Both the position numbers and the translations under genes were made by a program. 64,000 nt of DNA from assembly GCA_949317995.1 (NCBI GenBank), contig OX439044.1, positions 31,568,733-31,632,732 of the forward strand. Direction: 5' to 3'. The DNA comes from Acholoe squamosa (Eukaryota; Annelida; Polychaeta; Phyllodocida; Polynoidae). Below are positions 48,936 to 61,400 of the stretch, in pieces (position 1 is the stretch's first letter; each line of letters begins with the position of its first letter). The notes beneath the pieces are model-generated. The model did no database searches, was not told the origin of the DNA, and saw only the letters and a program-made list of their open reading frames with translations.

Positions 48936-51900
48936 CTGGAAACACAAAGGAAACACTTCATCTTGTCAATACAATGTCAATGAATAATTTACTTACTGAA
49001 AATGGCATATGGAATTATTACAATATCTTAGATCAAGCTAGTCAATTCTATTTGCACTTGCAGTACCGTAATCTCCCGCGTATAAGATGCGTCCTCTACG
49101 CCAAACAAAATGCTGGGGGGTCTTATAGGATTTTTTCAAGTTGGGGGTGCGTCTTATACGAGGGGTAATTTTACTATAGAAATGTACTAATCTTACAAAT
49201 TTCAGCATTAAAATGTGCGTCTTATACGCGAAAATGCATTTGCTGAGTTTGGGGTGCGTCTTATACACGCAGCGCATCTTCTAGGCGGGAGATTACAGTA
49301 ATATGGATTCCATTATGGTGCGACTCTGAGGCCGACTGCGCCTTATTGAAACTCTCCAAGGAGGGGGTGTGCCTTGTTCAAAGTCGAGCCCCATGGGTGC
49401 CTCATGGCATTTCCTTCAATTCAGGGGGCGCCTTATGTGCAAGGTGCCCCTTGTACGCGGGAGATTACATCATATATATTTGCTCTATACAAACGCAGGG
49501 TTCCCACAAAATTCCTAGACTCCATGACTTTCCATGACAAAAATTTAAATTTTCCATGACATTTTAACTAATTTTGGACAGTATCGGGGTTGGCCTCCTG
49601 GCAAAACGCCCGCCATCAAGATGGAAAAACATGGTGAACTCCAATGGATCTTGCAAAAAATAATCAGTTTTCCTATTTTCCATTACTCAAGATGAATTTT
49701 CAGAAATTCCATGACCGTCCCTGACGACTTTTTATTCCATGACATTCCATTAGTTTGGGAACCCTGAAACGTCATCATTCATATTTTTTTCTTTGTATTA
49801 TATATATAGTTTTAGACTTAAGTCACATTGGGTTAGTGAGTGAGTGAGTGAGTAATAGATGTTTAACGCCATTTCGACAGCTAAGGTCATATTCATGGCG
49901 AGAACGACATTACACAATTTCACAGAGGAATGTGTCAGTGCCCGCGCATATGTGCACCACACACATCCTGAGGGGATAGGAAAGATGAGAAGTAGACGCT
50001 TTTAAGTGGGCTAGGGAAGCCCACATTGGGTTAGTAGTCAACCGCATCTTAAATAAGGGTTATTTACTACATGTACCTACACATTATGGTAAAGCTGATT
50101 AGGATAGTGACAGTCTTTTAATCAGAGAACTTTCTTTGTTTTTTTTGTTTTTTTTTACAACATACTTGGGATTTCTGTTTTTTCACTCCGGATAAACCCA
50201 TTTTGGCATGTCAGATTCTATATTCAAAACAATCATCCTGACTGAATACTTCAATTTTAATTCACATGATATCTTTACTACCAAAATTTTGTCACTCTAC
50301 TCCTATCGACTCAAACTAATGGAATGTTGTATAGAAAACAGAATCTTAAAAAAGTTTGACTACACAAAAACACACTAACATCAGTTCAGAAATTAGCAAC
50401 GATCAACACCGACTGACAAAGCAAAGCAACTATACACATGACTACTCGATTTAAATAAAACAACTGAAGAGGGAAACATAACACAATACAAAAAGACGGC
50501 ACACACACCTGCTTGCAGTTTATACCCCTTCTCGACCCCAACCAACCCTATAAACGTAAAGTGGCCTAAGGTGACTAGCCGACCAGGGTTTCCACCAAAT
50601 TCTTCAAAACCTCTTTATTTGAGATCATAGCAACACTAATTCCAAAACGAAGAGTTGCATTTAAAGCCTTTCAAATTGTGAGTGAGAAATTTCCGGTCCC
50701 CATGATGACCCCGCCCTGAATGGTTTTCACACTGTATCTTCTCTATTTGAACTGAGCACTTGCGATATTGTTTCAATAAGAGCAGTCTTGCGTTACCCTC
50801 CTCTTTTTATGATTTGAAAATCAATTGCTGACAGGCCTTTCCCCTATATTTAGTGACTACTGTATTTTCCATGTCACTCTCCCTTAAACCCACCAAAAAA
50901 TAAAGATTTGATAAACAATATGAATGATACTTTTGCACTAAGTTTGCATAGACAAGACTTAAGTAATCAAAGAAATACACAAAAACTTATTAACAAGTTG
51001 TGTCACTGTCCATAGCCTTTGGGAGTACATCTATACTACTTTATTTAGATAAGACAGCTGTCTAGAAGGGATTCTGGCGTGCATGGAAATGGTTAATTTC
51101 TTACCAGACATCTAGAGGTATTAAATAAAGAAGATATGTTGACCATTAATTTGTATATTGTGGTGATATTTATATCTTCTCAGTGGCTTTAGCTGTACAA
51201 AGGTCATTGGGAGATGATTCTTGAATAGAATTGTCTGAGGGATTTGTTCTTTGCCTCGCTTGTAGGGGTGAATATAGAATCTTTGACTTGTCAGGTAACT
51301 CTCATTACAATAATTCTAGCCTAGAAATAACTTAGATAAGAGGTAACTTGCTAAGTACAATTTCATACCATACCACCGGATGCCTTAATATAATATCAGT
51401 AGGACTCCTATTGGGGCATATACCGCAGCATACCCTATATACATGTACTTACGTAGAAGGGGCATTCTGCAAGCAGGGTGTGTGTCTCTTGGTGGGATGC
51501 GGCTCAATACTAACCCACAGTAATCGTTACAGAAGTCTGACCTCATGTCAGGCACATTCATGCCTGAGCTGTGTTGTGTAGTCTCTGACGACCGGTACTG
51601 TTCAGGATTTGGCGTGAAGTCAGAATCCATCGCCATTAGCGCTTCATCCGTCTCTGCTGTGGTTGATGGTGTGAATGTCTCCCCACAAAGGTCCATCACA
51701 CCACCCTGAAATATGTATGTAGATGATAAATAGTAAATAGAACATACTTCCTAATAGATACATATGTGTGCGTCCCCAGTGTCAGCGTTTCTGATAGGTC
51801 TATGACAATGAAGGACATGCATATTAATAAAAAGAACTTTACAAGAACTTACAAAAGTCAGATTTGTACTGGTGACATCTGGACTAAAATTAAAAAAAAA

Positions 51901-52834
51901 CTTAAAAGTAAATGTGCTTTCCGGTCTGACTCTCAGCAGGGTCTTTTACTCAATAGCTAAGCCTAGTTTAGTATGGGCGAGTTATAAAAAAGTTGAGTGA
52001 TTAAAATTTTTTTTGAACCTGATGCCAACTGTGAAACGGTTGAGTTGGAAATAACATACTCGGCTGCTCATGGAAACAGAACCACAACAGGGTATATCTT
52101 TTTAAAAAATGCCTCTGTACGAAATCCACACAAGTAACTAAATGAAAAAAAAAAAAAAAAAAAATCAAACTGACCTGTTGTATGTGTCGTGTAGGTTGTA
52201 GTGTCGGCTGTTGAGGCTGTTGAGCTTGATGAGGTGAAGGCCAGGCATTTTGCTGTGAAAGTGAATGTTGTAGTTGCTGCTGCTGCTCAAGTTGTTGTTG
52301 CGGGTGGAGAATAAGTGTGTTGTTGTTTTCCATGCTCATATCTGTGCACATTGATGAATCGTCCTGTGCATCACCAGAACCCCAAAGACAAGTGCGCTTT
52401 GCTGCATTCGGCTCCTAAAACCAATATTGGAGAGTTGCACTTTTCCAACTTAAAACTTTGCACTGTATGTCAATAAGTTAGGAATAACCTTAACAGTTAA
52501 TCACTTGGGGCTGAACAGCTGAAAAAGTGTTGGTGATGAGCTGTCTACTTTATTTCAAAATATATCTATAATGAAATCTAAAAAAAAGTGTAGGGGGAAG
52601 CATCCCGGATGGCTCCGCTGTCACTGCCACTTGATTAAACACATACTTATGCTTGACAAGTTGTGGTCAAAAGAAGCTACACAGAGGACTTTTTTATATA
52701 CTACTTACATTTGGTTGTAATACGTTTGGTGCCCAGTGTTGATTAGTCTCCTGGGGTGCCTTCCGCTTGGTACCGTACATTTGAAAGATGGGAAGACGTG
52801 CTTCACCAGCCCAGGCAAATTCTGATGCTGGCAT
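48833..52834 (-). CDS. Unrecognised 210-aa protein, Gln-rich, 4 coding exons
   Basis: Assembled on the minus strand from GT-AG sites with matching phase: 52834-52709 (42 codons), 52414-52175 (80), 51705-51542 (54 plus 2 nt), 48935-48833 (1 nt plus 33 codons and TAA). The N terminus is MPASEFAWAGEARLPIFQMY then GTKRKAPQE. The middle holds AAKRTCLWGSGD, an acidic/Ser segment, and QQQLEQQQQLQ with many further Gln. The C-terminal exon reads RSPTSSCVRCYCKPSWEG and ends RPYISDIY. No signal peptide or membrane segment is visible; short basic KRK and AKR motifs and the Gln-rich tract suggest a small nuclear/regulatory protein (inference). I do not recognise the family. It is divergently paired with tectonic. 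The last exon is the least certain. Confidence 0.72.
49064..49300. mobile_element. CCGTAATCTCCCGCG-family MITE, copy 4
   Basis: TACCGTAATCTCCCGCGTAT ... AGGCGGGAGATTACAGTA. The interior is shared with 45270-45495. A further right-end fragment (CGCGGGAGATTACA) follows near 49455-49468. Confidence 0.85.
49496..49766. mobile_element. CAGGGTTCCCA foldback element, 5-bp TSD
   Basis: CAGGGTTCCCA ... TGGGAACCCTG with AAACG on both sides. The interior has TTCCATGACA repeats on both arms. Confidence 0.75.
49838..50021 (-). mobile_element. SINE copy, full length, in intron of the unknown gene
   Basis: Same head and (ACTC)n tail as 44019-44196. Flanked by a 14-bp direct repeat CACATTGGGTTAGT (49824-49837, 50022-50035). 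Confidence 0.9.
50036..51541. other. Intron of the minus-strand gene
   Basis: AT-rich, no exon or recognised repeat found on either strand. Confidence 0.4.
51542..51705 (-). CDS. Minus-strand unknown gene, acidic/Thr-rich exon
   Basis: Acceptor catatttcag; donor GACATGAG|GTCAGA after 51542 (phase 2). Encodes GGVMDLCGETFTPSTTAETD, then EALMAMDSDFTPNPEQYRSS and ends GMNVPDM. Reading past the donor gives sequence that looks noncoding, which supports splicing. Confidence 0.7.
52175..52414 (-). CDS. Minus-strand unknown gene, Gln-rich exon
   Basis: Acceptor ttttag at 52415-52416; donor CAACAG|GTCAGT after 52175. It is exactly 80 codons with phase 0 at both ends. Encodes EPNAAKRTCLWGSGDAQDDS, then MENNNTLILHPQQQ and a mixed CAG/CAA Gln tract ending TRHIQQ. 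A poly-T run (minus strand poly-T, plus strand poly-A at 52144-52164) lies just inside the following intron. Confidence 0.75.
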
Positions 52835-52859
52835 CTTGAGTTATTGTTTAGAGAAGAAC
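52709..52859 (-). CDS. Minus-strand unknown gene, first coding exon
   Basis: The minus-strand acceptor (ggatttcag) places the exon start at 52859. About 25 nt of 5'UTR precede ATG at 52834-52832. The donor is AAT|GTAAGT after 52709, phase 0. Encodes 42 aa containing a conserved-looking WAGEARLPIFQMYGTKRK stretch. Confidence 0.75.
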
Positions 52860-53113
52860 CTGAAATCCATCATTCATATTCATTGCAGCAGATATCTATG
52901 ACTTATGCCCGGATACTAAATTTCTTGTCAACAAAACTACTTTAGAGGAAAATCATGGGAGGTAAAAACGAGTACAAGAGTTTCTCATTCATTCCAGCGC
53001 CAATTGAGTCGGTAAAATGTTTCAGTGTTGACATAACTTTTTTGACGCCAGCCAAAATGGCCTGCATATTGGCATCTTACGCAGGCCATTTCGTCTCACG
53101 CAGGCTATATCAG

Positions 53114-53621
53114 GCCACCCTTGAAAATATGTTCGTTTCCTGTCCAGAGGGTGGGATTTTTGAGACCCATGAGAAGGGAGGGAAACATTTTTTTTTAGGA
53201 AAATATTTTCATTTGTGATGAACAACATAAGCGGGGACGACCTGAATATGCCATCAGATTCTTATGTTGATGGACGAAAAAATAAATCTTTTTTCAAAAC
53301 TCAGGAAAAAAAAATCTCATTCTCATAAACAAGAAATGCGGTTGTGACTGCGTAAAAAAACGCCTCCCGTCGTTAATGTCGGTATACCAGTGTTTGATGA
53401 CATGTCTCATAAAAGCAGACATAAAGAAGATTTCACAATTATCAATTTCTCTATTCAGTAATTTTGTATAATGTATTGTGAGACCTCATCACATGGGGCA
53501 AATGCAATCATCATAGCGCACTCCCGCACTGCTTCGCGGTACCGCCGCTACTTGGCGTGGGAGGCGCTAAAAAAATCCACCAGGCCTCTGGACAGGAAAC
53601 GAACATATTTTTAAGGGTGGC
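53114..53621. mobile_element. 508-bp foldback element with 36-bp near-perfect arms
   Basis: Arms 53115-53150 and 53585-53620 are reverse complements with one mismatch (start CCACCCTTGAAAATATGTTC). The interior is noncoding with GGCGTGGGAGGCG and CGCAGGC-type motifs. Lies in the first intron of the unknown gene. Confidence 0.8.
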
Positions 53622-53959
53622 TTCAGTATTGGTATTCTATGTTACACTGTAGACTGCATTAAAACTTGCTTTATACTATACAAAAATGGCGTCCCGAGGG
53701 CCTACGCCAGCCATTGCCGCAGTCATTTCGGCAACACTGATGTTTGATATTGGCCGACTGGATTGGACATCCCTGCACCGTGGACGCCAGTCGTTCAACT
53801 GAGGTCGGACCAATTGCAGTTGCCTTAATTAAAGGCAGGCAAGGTAGGGGTACAGATCCACACATAGCTAAGTCTAAGTTTAAGTTAGTGTAGTCTGTAG
53901 ACTGTAGTGTACCGGGGTGTAGTGACTCAGCGGCCTAGTATTCAAGACAAAAGCCAAGA

Positions 53960-54183
53960 GCTGAATTCTTTGGGGGGGGGGGGGGGGGCTTTGCACGGAC
54001 AAAGAATTTTTTTTTACCCAACAGGAGTCCTACTGATACTGATATTTTTTTACCCCTCGATGGTAGTCAAAACTTTTTGCACCCCACTCAAGAGGGACAG
54101 AATATTTTTACCACCCCCCCCCCCGGGGTCTGAATTTTTTACGCCCACCCTCCACCTGTTGATAATTAATGACCACTCCCTAA
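53960..54183. mobile_element. Degraded GGGAGTG-type foldback element
   Basis: A poly-G run, TTTTTTTACC stretches, a poly-C run and right end TGACCACTCCCTAA match the 42039-42358 family. The left end is not clear. Confidence 0.5.
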
Positions 54184-54901
54184 GTTGTCACAAAGAATTC
54201 TTTGAATTGAGTTTAATATATTATGTCTGTAGTGTTGTCATGACTCCTGGCATCCCGCTGTCATTGCTGTTTAAATCATAAATGGCTGAGTTCCGAGTAC
54301 TTGTACACAAATGACGGTGCGGGGGCACTACGCTATGGGCAGCCGTTTGTCATTTATGTGCCAGGATTTGCAAGTTCAGTAAATAGGCCTAATCTAATTA
54401 TTGAAAACTATGCCTAGTATGCTAAGCGATTGGCTTGTCACGCTGAATTAGCCTGAAATGATACTGACTGACACTCTGTTTCGGGCAAATATCTGAGGGA
54501 CTTGTCACTTAAGTTTCAATGTTTATTTTGACACATTTTGGTGTCAACGGCTTGTCATAGGCATAGCCCGGCGTCAGACATGACCGACCTCCACTTTCTC
54601 ACTCAGACGTTAGGAAATTTCCGTGTGTTTTCCCACTGCATGCTCATCATACACATTGTAAATGGCAGTGAAAATTTGTCTCACTATTAGATCAAAACAT
54701 GTAAAAGTGTGAGCAAGTAACTTGGTAATCATTTGATACTTATCATGTCTACTGACAGAAGAAAATGCCAACACACGACTTTCCAATCAACACGACTGTT
54801 TACGGATTTTTAGCCATGTGGGGTAGTCAAAAACAACTTGCCGGTTCAATGAAACACAGTTTATACAAAATGTAAGGCGATATCAACTGTACCAAACTTA
54901 C

Positions 54902-55035
54902 CTGAGATGTTTTAAGAACGTAGTTGTTAAAGATATAGCACCATTAGAGTTCAATCACTCCCTTTGCGAACCTTGCAATTGTCGGCAATTGTCAGGTCAC
55001 GACACAACAATACACGAGACGCAGGCAATATGGCC
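54902..55035 (-). other. Probable noncoding 5' exon of the minus-strand gene
   Basis: Strong minus-strand donor ACATCTCAG|GTAAGT ends an exon at 54902. It would splice to the acceptor at 52860-52861 just before the first coding exon. No minus-strand ATG opens a meaningful frame here. The transcription start is not resolved and is placed near 55.03 kb by context only. Confidence 0.5.
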
Positions 55036-55200
55036 GTTGAATTTCGGGTTCTGCTTTGTTTGCCGCGGTATTATAATGAGCTGGCCACGTGATTACCGAT
55101 TTTTTCTAGATCATTTCTTATATCATATAAACTTTTGCCTGCAGTTTTAAAAGAAAGATGTGTTGTAATGTATGTATTTAATTTTTAATGAGTAAAATAA
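55036..55200. promoter_or_regulatory. Bidirectional promoter between the unknown gene and tectonic
   Basis: The minus-strand 5' exon donor (54902) and the tectonic ATG (55245) face away from each other about 340 bp apart. The interval holds a perfect E-box CACGTG (55086-55091), and the tectonic start codon is embedded in a YY1-like ACATGGCGGCC. No convincing TATA box or full X-box was found. Shared regulation is an inference from layout. Confidence 0.5.
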
Positions 55201-55244
55201 AACATGCTGAAACCACATGCAGCAAACCACATACCGTAAACAAC

Positions 55245-55443
55245 ATGGCGGCCTCCAGGGCAGAAACTCTGCCTGTCATGTTAATTTTTCTATGTTTTCT
55301 ACCCATGGCATTTTCTCAGAATGATACAACTCAAAGTGCCACCTCTGTACAAAGCTCAAGTACCCTATCAAGCACGACAAGTACAACTACAACGACTACT
55401 CAGGCCCCTACGGACGCACCAACCGCTATTCCTCCAAACACAG
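55245..55443 (+). CDS. TCTN: Tectonic exon 1: signal peptide and Ser/Thr linker
   Basis: ATG at 55245 in AACATGGCGG was chosen because it directly starts a hydrophobic signal peptide ending ...MAFSQ. Then follows [20 protein letters not shown] and a Thr run. Donor acag|gttggc, phase 1. Confidence 0.9.
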
Positions 55444-58400
55444 GTTGGCCTCAAGCTCGTGTTTACACTTGTCAAATTGCCCGCCTTTGCCTTTGGGTGC
55501 TGTTCTTTACACGACAGTTGTAGCAACATATTGTACTTTAAGATATTGTTGCTAAGGTTAATGTATTTATGAACATTTGTCACGAAATAAAAATATCAGA
55601 TTGTCACCTGGTTGACTGTCATTGTGAATAACACGGCTCAGACATATTCATGATCATCACTGAGTGAGATTGACGAATCAAGTCAAGACATGTTTACAGT
55701 TTGACCAGTGCATCCACATGGGCTTTCATCCAGCTCTGACTCTGTCTTTAAAACCTTAACCCATAGATTAGAACAGCAGGATTGAGTCAGGCTGTCACCT
55801 CTATCACTATCAGGTGTCAGTCAGTCTGTCACGTGATATTCTGGTAGTCAGTCGGTCATCTATCCTCAGAGCTCTCAACTCTCACGCATCTGGCGTGAGT
55901 CTCACGCATTTGGGGCTCATCTCACGCACTCATGCAGAGCAGGCTATTTCTCACGCATTTTAGGCTTAAAAAAATCAGTATATGCTTGTAGAGTGAACTT
56001 GGCCCTTTCCTCACTGTTTGGTGTAGGAAAGTCAGCCAAATTGTCTTTATTTTTTCAAAATTTTGTTGGGGGCCAGGCCCCCTAAACCCCCCAGTTTTAC
56101 CTAAATTGTGACAATCCCTCATATGTTTGGAAATTTCTGAGCGCCCCGGCAAAGTCTCACTCTTTGGCTTCATCAAAACTTGAGAGCTCTGTATCCTATG
56201 CATATCATGGATGGATTGATGGATGGGTGGGTGTGTGGATGGATGGATGGATAGATGGATACTCAGTAGATGGATGGATAGATGGATGTGTGGGTGACAC
56301 GGCTGATGACACAGCTGCACAGTGGGTGACACCTTGGCTTGGGTGACATGGTGGGTGACACCTTGGCTGACACCGTGGCTGAAATGGTTGGTGACACCGT
56401 GGGTGACACTGTGGGTGCCACTGTAAGTTATGTCTCCAGCATGTTATGGGACATGTCAGGGTCATGTCGGAATAAAGAACATTGATATATTTTTTTTCAA
56501 TCCAGCATTTTTCTTCTATTAAACTCTTTTTTCCCGAACCTATAGAACATGCTCCTCTCTATCAAGTCCCCCCTGGTCTACTGATCAGTCGGCCACCTGT
56601 GCATTCCATATAGACCTAAAAAGGGATCCCAACACGGACCCTGGGCCATATGTGATCTATATCACATGACCAACCCTTTGATGTTCCCGATCAGATTGGA
56701 TCAGTATCCCCTAGTTACTGGTCGAGTTGGTCTAGTCTGCTGTCTCCTTATGATTTCATTTCATTATACATGTACATGCCTGCCTTGTTTGAAATGAAGT
56801 ACTGGATACCCAATTAAGTTAGCCATCGTTTTATAACATGAGCATTATGAGCACCCGACGTGGCGGTGGGTCTTGTCTGTGAGGGCAACCACATTTGACA
56901 GTCCAATCCAAAATCTAAAATGCTGTAATTGTATGGGCAAATCAGTTGATTACATTGCAATGATCTGATATGTTGAAACTTACTATCTTATTCTATTTCA
57001 TTAATTGTTATCTCATTGAATTCTCCAGAAAAATGACTTGTGTATTTGATTTCCCTTCTCTAGATATAGCAGTTTGTACCTGCGATTTAACAGCGAATGG
57101 ATGTGATGTTAATTGCTGCTGTGATACAGCAGACTGCACGACTGAAGACATTGGTGCCTTCAGCACATGTATTGACAACTACACACCGTAAGTGTTTCTA
57201 GATAGCGGCATCTGTATGTATTCAATGAATATATAATTCAGAAGATCAGACAGAAGTAGCCAAAGTAGGCCTGTCGTCCTGAGCTGCCATAGTCCACCTA
57301 GTGGAATATCAATGGTATTCGTCTTGACCCACCCCCCTCGAGAACATCAAATAGGCCTCCCCAAAACACTTAGTACTTTGATTGTTCAACAACCCTGTTT
57401 GAATTCATTACTAGCGCATCATGGGGTGGGGGAAGTGTTAAGGAGTCTGTATAAAAGCATCTCAATGGTACTTCACACCTTTCGGTCCTATGGGCCTTTT
57501 CATAGTTTGATGGGGCTTTATCAAGAAGAACGCAAACTAGACTGAGGGTTTGTGTTTGCTGTTACAATCTTTAGCTCAGAAAAAAGAACGGAAATGCATT
57601 TATGTAGGCATTGTTTGCCTCAATGGTGATTTCATTTTCTATGATTGTTTGTGAAGACCTAAATATGCAGTAATTAACATATAAGTACACCTGTTTGATT
57701 CAATCAGATTTTGAGAATTCAATTGCATGTCAATCTTATTTGAGTTTGACTGTATTTTAGGCCTGACCGACAGGTGTGCGTGCAGAGGAATATCATTTTC
57801 AAAGACAACACCCCATTGGAAAAGAATTTGACGGATCCCAGTCTCTTTTGTGTTATTCGAGACAACTGTAAGTTACCTCATGCTGAATATTTCTGTGATT
57901 TTTTTTTTTCTTGTCTGCAGCAGCGAAGAAATGTATCTAAGCAATTCATCCCTATATATTTAAATTGTGGTAGTAAATCAACTGCCAGTTTTTGAATGTA
58001 ATGCACACATATTACTGGCCACCTTATGAAAAAAAAGAATACAATACCCGGAGAAAAAACAACAAAACAGTGACAATCCCTTGTGCTATTACACAATCCC
58101 CTTGGATTTCAGATGAACAAAGAAATTATTTCGAGTTGCCAAATGCAGTTGATACACGAGAAAAGTTTGATGAATATCGGAAAAAGTATGGAGGGGCGTC
58201 GTACATGCCTGTTGGTCAAGAGGAGGAGATCCCTACTGAATTCTACAGGGTATGAAAAGCATTCCTTTGGTATTGATTGTAAGTCTAGTTCAAAAAGTCC
58301 ATAATGTATATGTATTCCCCTGGTTCTGGACACTCCCTTTTAAAAACACTACTTCTTTTAGACTACACAAAATGCTGTCATCCAACCTTTTGAGTTGAAA

Positions 58401-61400
58401 CTCCACACAGTTAACTAATCATTTTACCGAATATTTGTAGAAATGAATACACACACAAAACATGTATTCATTTCAAATTGTCTATTCTAGAGTGGAGATC
58501 CTATCTATGTGGTTTACTCCACATTGGTGTTAGGTAAACTCGGCCTGCCTCGGGCCATGCTGTCAGAGGGATGTGTGGACAACAATCCTGCAGGTACGTG
58601 AACTCATATCTTTTTTTTATCTAGGGAAGACTGAAATGGTAAAATCAGAAGTTTCGAAACTTATTTTCCTTGAACATTTTTCATAAGGAATTTCTTTCTA
58701 TATTTTCTTTTCGATTCTTTAGATCTACCACCTACTCGGATGTATTACCTCAGAGTTGTAAAGTTCTCAGTACTTCCAATTATATAGCAATCATTGTGGA
58801 TTTCCCTGTCATTAACTGTAACTTGTCAATATTTCATGAATTTTCGTAGCTTTCTTGAACGACCAGAAGTTTGAATGTGTCCGGTCTTCATTATCGAACA
58901 TTCAAAAGGAGTGCTCAACAGAAGCTGCCATCAGTGCCCAAGCCTACTACAAAGACTTCAAAATTGTTAAGGTGATTTATTTTGTCAGTCGTTTAATTCA
59001 CGTTAAAAATGCTTAATAGCCAAGTAAAAAATAAAGAAACTCATGCTATTGACTTAGAAGAACTATTGTGTAGAAATGTCATTTCACGCTTGTATCTGCC
59101 TGTGACTGTACTCGATACTTGGAACACTATCAGGGCGCATTCCCTATTAACCAGGTCTTTGACCCCGTGTTTAAGTAGCACCCAGGTATAAAAGCATAAC
59201 CCAGTCTTCATGGATGTACGCAGAGCAGGTTCTGGTGCTTTAGAGTTACTCAGAGCATACCCAAACCCCTCTGGCGATTTAGTGTTTGTAGGAAGCCTTG
59301 TGGGAGGTGTTCTAGCTAACCCCCACCCCACTTCTCCTTTTTCCTTAGGTCCATACTATTAGGCCGAGCTTATATGCAAGGTTGGCTTTATGGTAGAATT
59401 GTAAAACCTCACCCCAACTTTCAGTTTGGGAACATCCTACAAGCTGCAATTAGCCTTCTCTTTACATGTAAGCCTGCCTTGTACACAAGGTTTCATGGTG
59501 CTTAGTTTTAATATGGCTCTATGTATAAGGCGCACCCTAAGTTGATCCCAGATCTGATCTATATGGTGCACCTTGGGGTGATATTTCAGCCATTTGAGTG
59601 CATTTCTAAAATTAAAAAAAAAACAAAAAAACACTGAGCACCCTGAACTAAAGAGCAGCCTACTAGGCTATTACAGGCATCAAACCGCCTTCCGGGGATA
59701 CTTTTGGGCGTTTTATGATGTTTTAGGGAGGTTCCAGGATTTCGAGAAAAGAGTAGGGTGTGTGGATGGCCATGGGAAGACGCTGAATGGGCTAGATGCT
59801 GTTCACAAGCGAAGCTCCACTAATTTGTAAGTGAAACGAAGCCAGGAAAGATTTCGACCTGAGAGGGCATTTGGTGCATTATTAGACCCCAATTATAAAG
59901 GTATTGATGCATGGCCCCCCAGGAAAATTTTCAATTTTGGATGGTGTTTGGTGCATCTTTAGTTTACTGACAAATTTTCCAGCTACTGCTTAGGGGCTGG
60001 TTTTATTTATTGGATGACAGAAGATTTTTCCTTGACACTCTCCCTTGCCAAGACTAATGCAATTTTGAAATCTAGATATTTTTGACTACAGAAGAGATGC
60101 ACTTCTTGTCTCTTATGATATACTGCAATGGCAGCGCTATTCTGCTGCAGGACTCTGTGGGGCAAACAGGTTCATCCTCATGCCGCAAGGGGTGTGCTGT
60201 ACACAGCAAGTATATAACATTGCTGTCCAGCATTACCTCCTCTGTCATTGCTTAGACTTGAAATCTCTCGGTTCTCCCCGTCTCCCCTGAACAGTATTAC
60301 AGCTTTAGGAAAGACATAGATAACTTTTGATGACATATAATGACTCTTGTACTCTGTTGATGCTTTTCACTACATGAAGCCGATCCTCCTTATAACCGTA
60401 AGGGTAGCAATCATGTTTTCTCTATCCCCAGAACTCTGACTTGGGTTAAAGGCCAGGGTAGGAAATTTCAATTGGTTTAAGGGTGGACGAATGGTGAGAT
60501 TAGACTGAGGGCAGGGTGAGACTGTTTGGAATATCGGTTGGGCTCAAGGCAAGGGGAGGATGAGAGTAAGGGTGATGGAATGGTGAAATCTCTGCCCACT
60601 CCTCCCAATCATCAGGCTATTACTGTTTTAGCAAACCATGTAGATTAAGGGGGTTTAGTGCAGGGGGTTTCAAGACCCCTTCTCCCAGTACATGTCACAT
60701 GTGTTTTTTTTTTTAATGTGTATGTTCAAAATAGGAGAGCAAATGTCACTTTTTTTAGGAAATGGACATGTCATATGTCACTTTTAAAAGGCCGCAATGT
60801 CAGAATGTCACTTCAAAATGGCCAAATGTTGCCATGTCGTTTATTTACCCCTTGGGGGCCACATGAGTTGTGCACTCATCCTGTTGCATTAGCACTCCCT
60901 CACCCAGGTTATTCGCACCACCAAGGCACTATTCGCATAACTCCCACCAAAACTGCACTATTCGCACCACATTGCCAAAAAAGGCAGGAAAGTTGATACA
61001 TGCTTCACCATTGGAGGCAAAAAGCATCTTATGGCTGCCAACCAACTGAGTCTGTACAATATTGACAATTTCTCAAGATTTATAAAACTTGGTAATGAAA
61101 TACCCTTTCCTGTAAGATCCCTACATCTCCTCATTGAATTAATGGCACTACAAATTCATTAAGTAATTCTGCCTCTTATATATAAAATTTCCATCTTTTT
61201 TTAAACTTATTCACACCACCAAAATGACTGAAAGTGCAGGGTCCCAGGGTGTCTCGTTATAACTCACTTTTCAAGTTAATAATCATCAAAATGACATGAA
61301 AATTATTGAGTTTCCAGGCACACACATCTCAAAATGATAAAAAAAAAGTTCCCATCTCTCGGAAAAATAGGAAAAATTGCCAAAAAAAATAGGAAAAAGT

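Noticed and set aside
48674..49168. 164-codon plus-strand open frame
   Set aside because: It runs through two MITEs and lies antisense to the unknown gene's terminal exon; no start or splice support.
55060..55075. Possible X-box in the tectonic promoter (GTTTGCCGCGGTAT)
   Set aside because: Only the left half resembles the RFX consensus; the right half lacks the AAC, so it is not called as a site.
56205..56465. Pro/His/Ser-rich minus-strand open frames
   Set aside because: Encoded by the GATG microsatellite and GGTGACACC minisatellite.
57921..57955. Acceptor ctgcag upstream of tectonic exon 4
   Set aside because: Joining it to exon 3 hits an in-frame stop within seven codons; the acceptor at 58112 restores the tectonic alignment.
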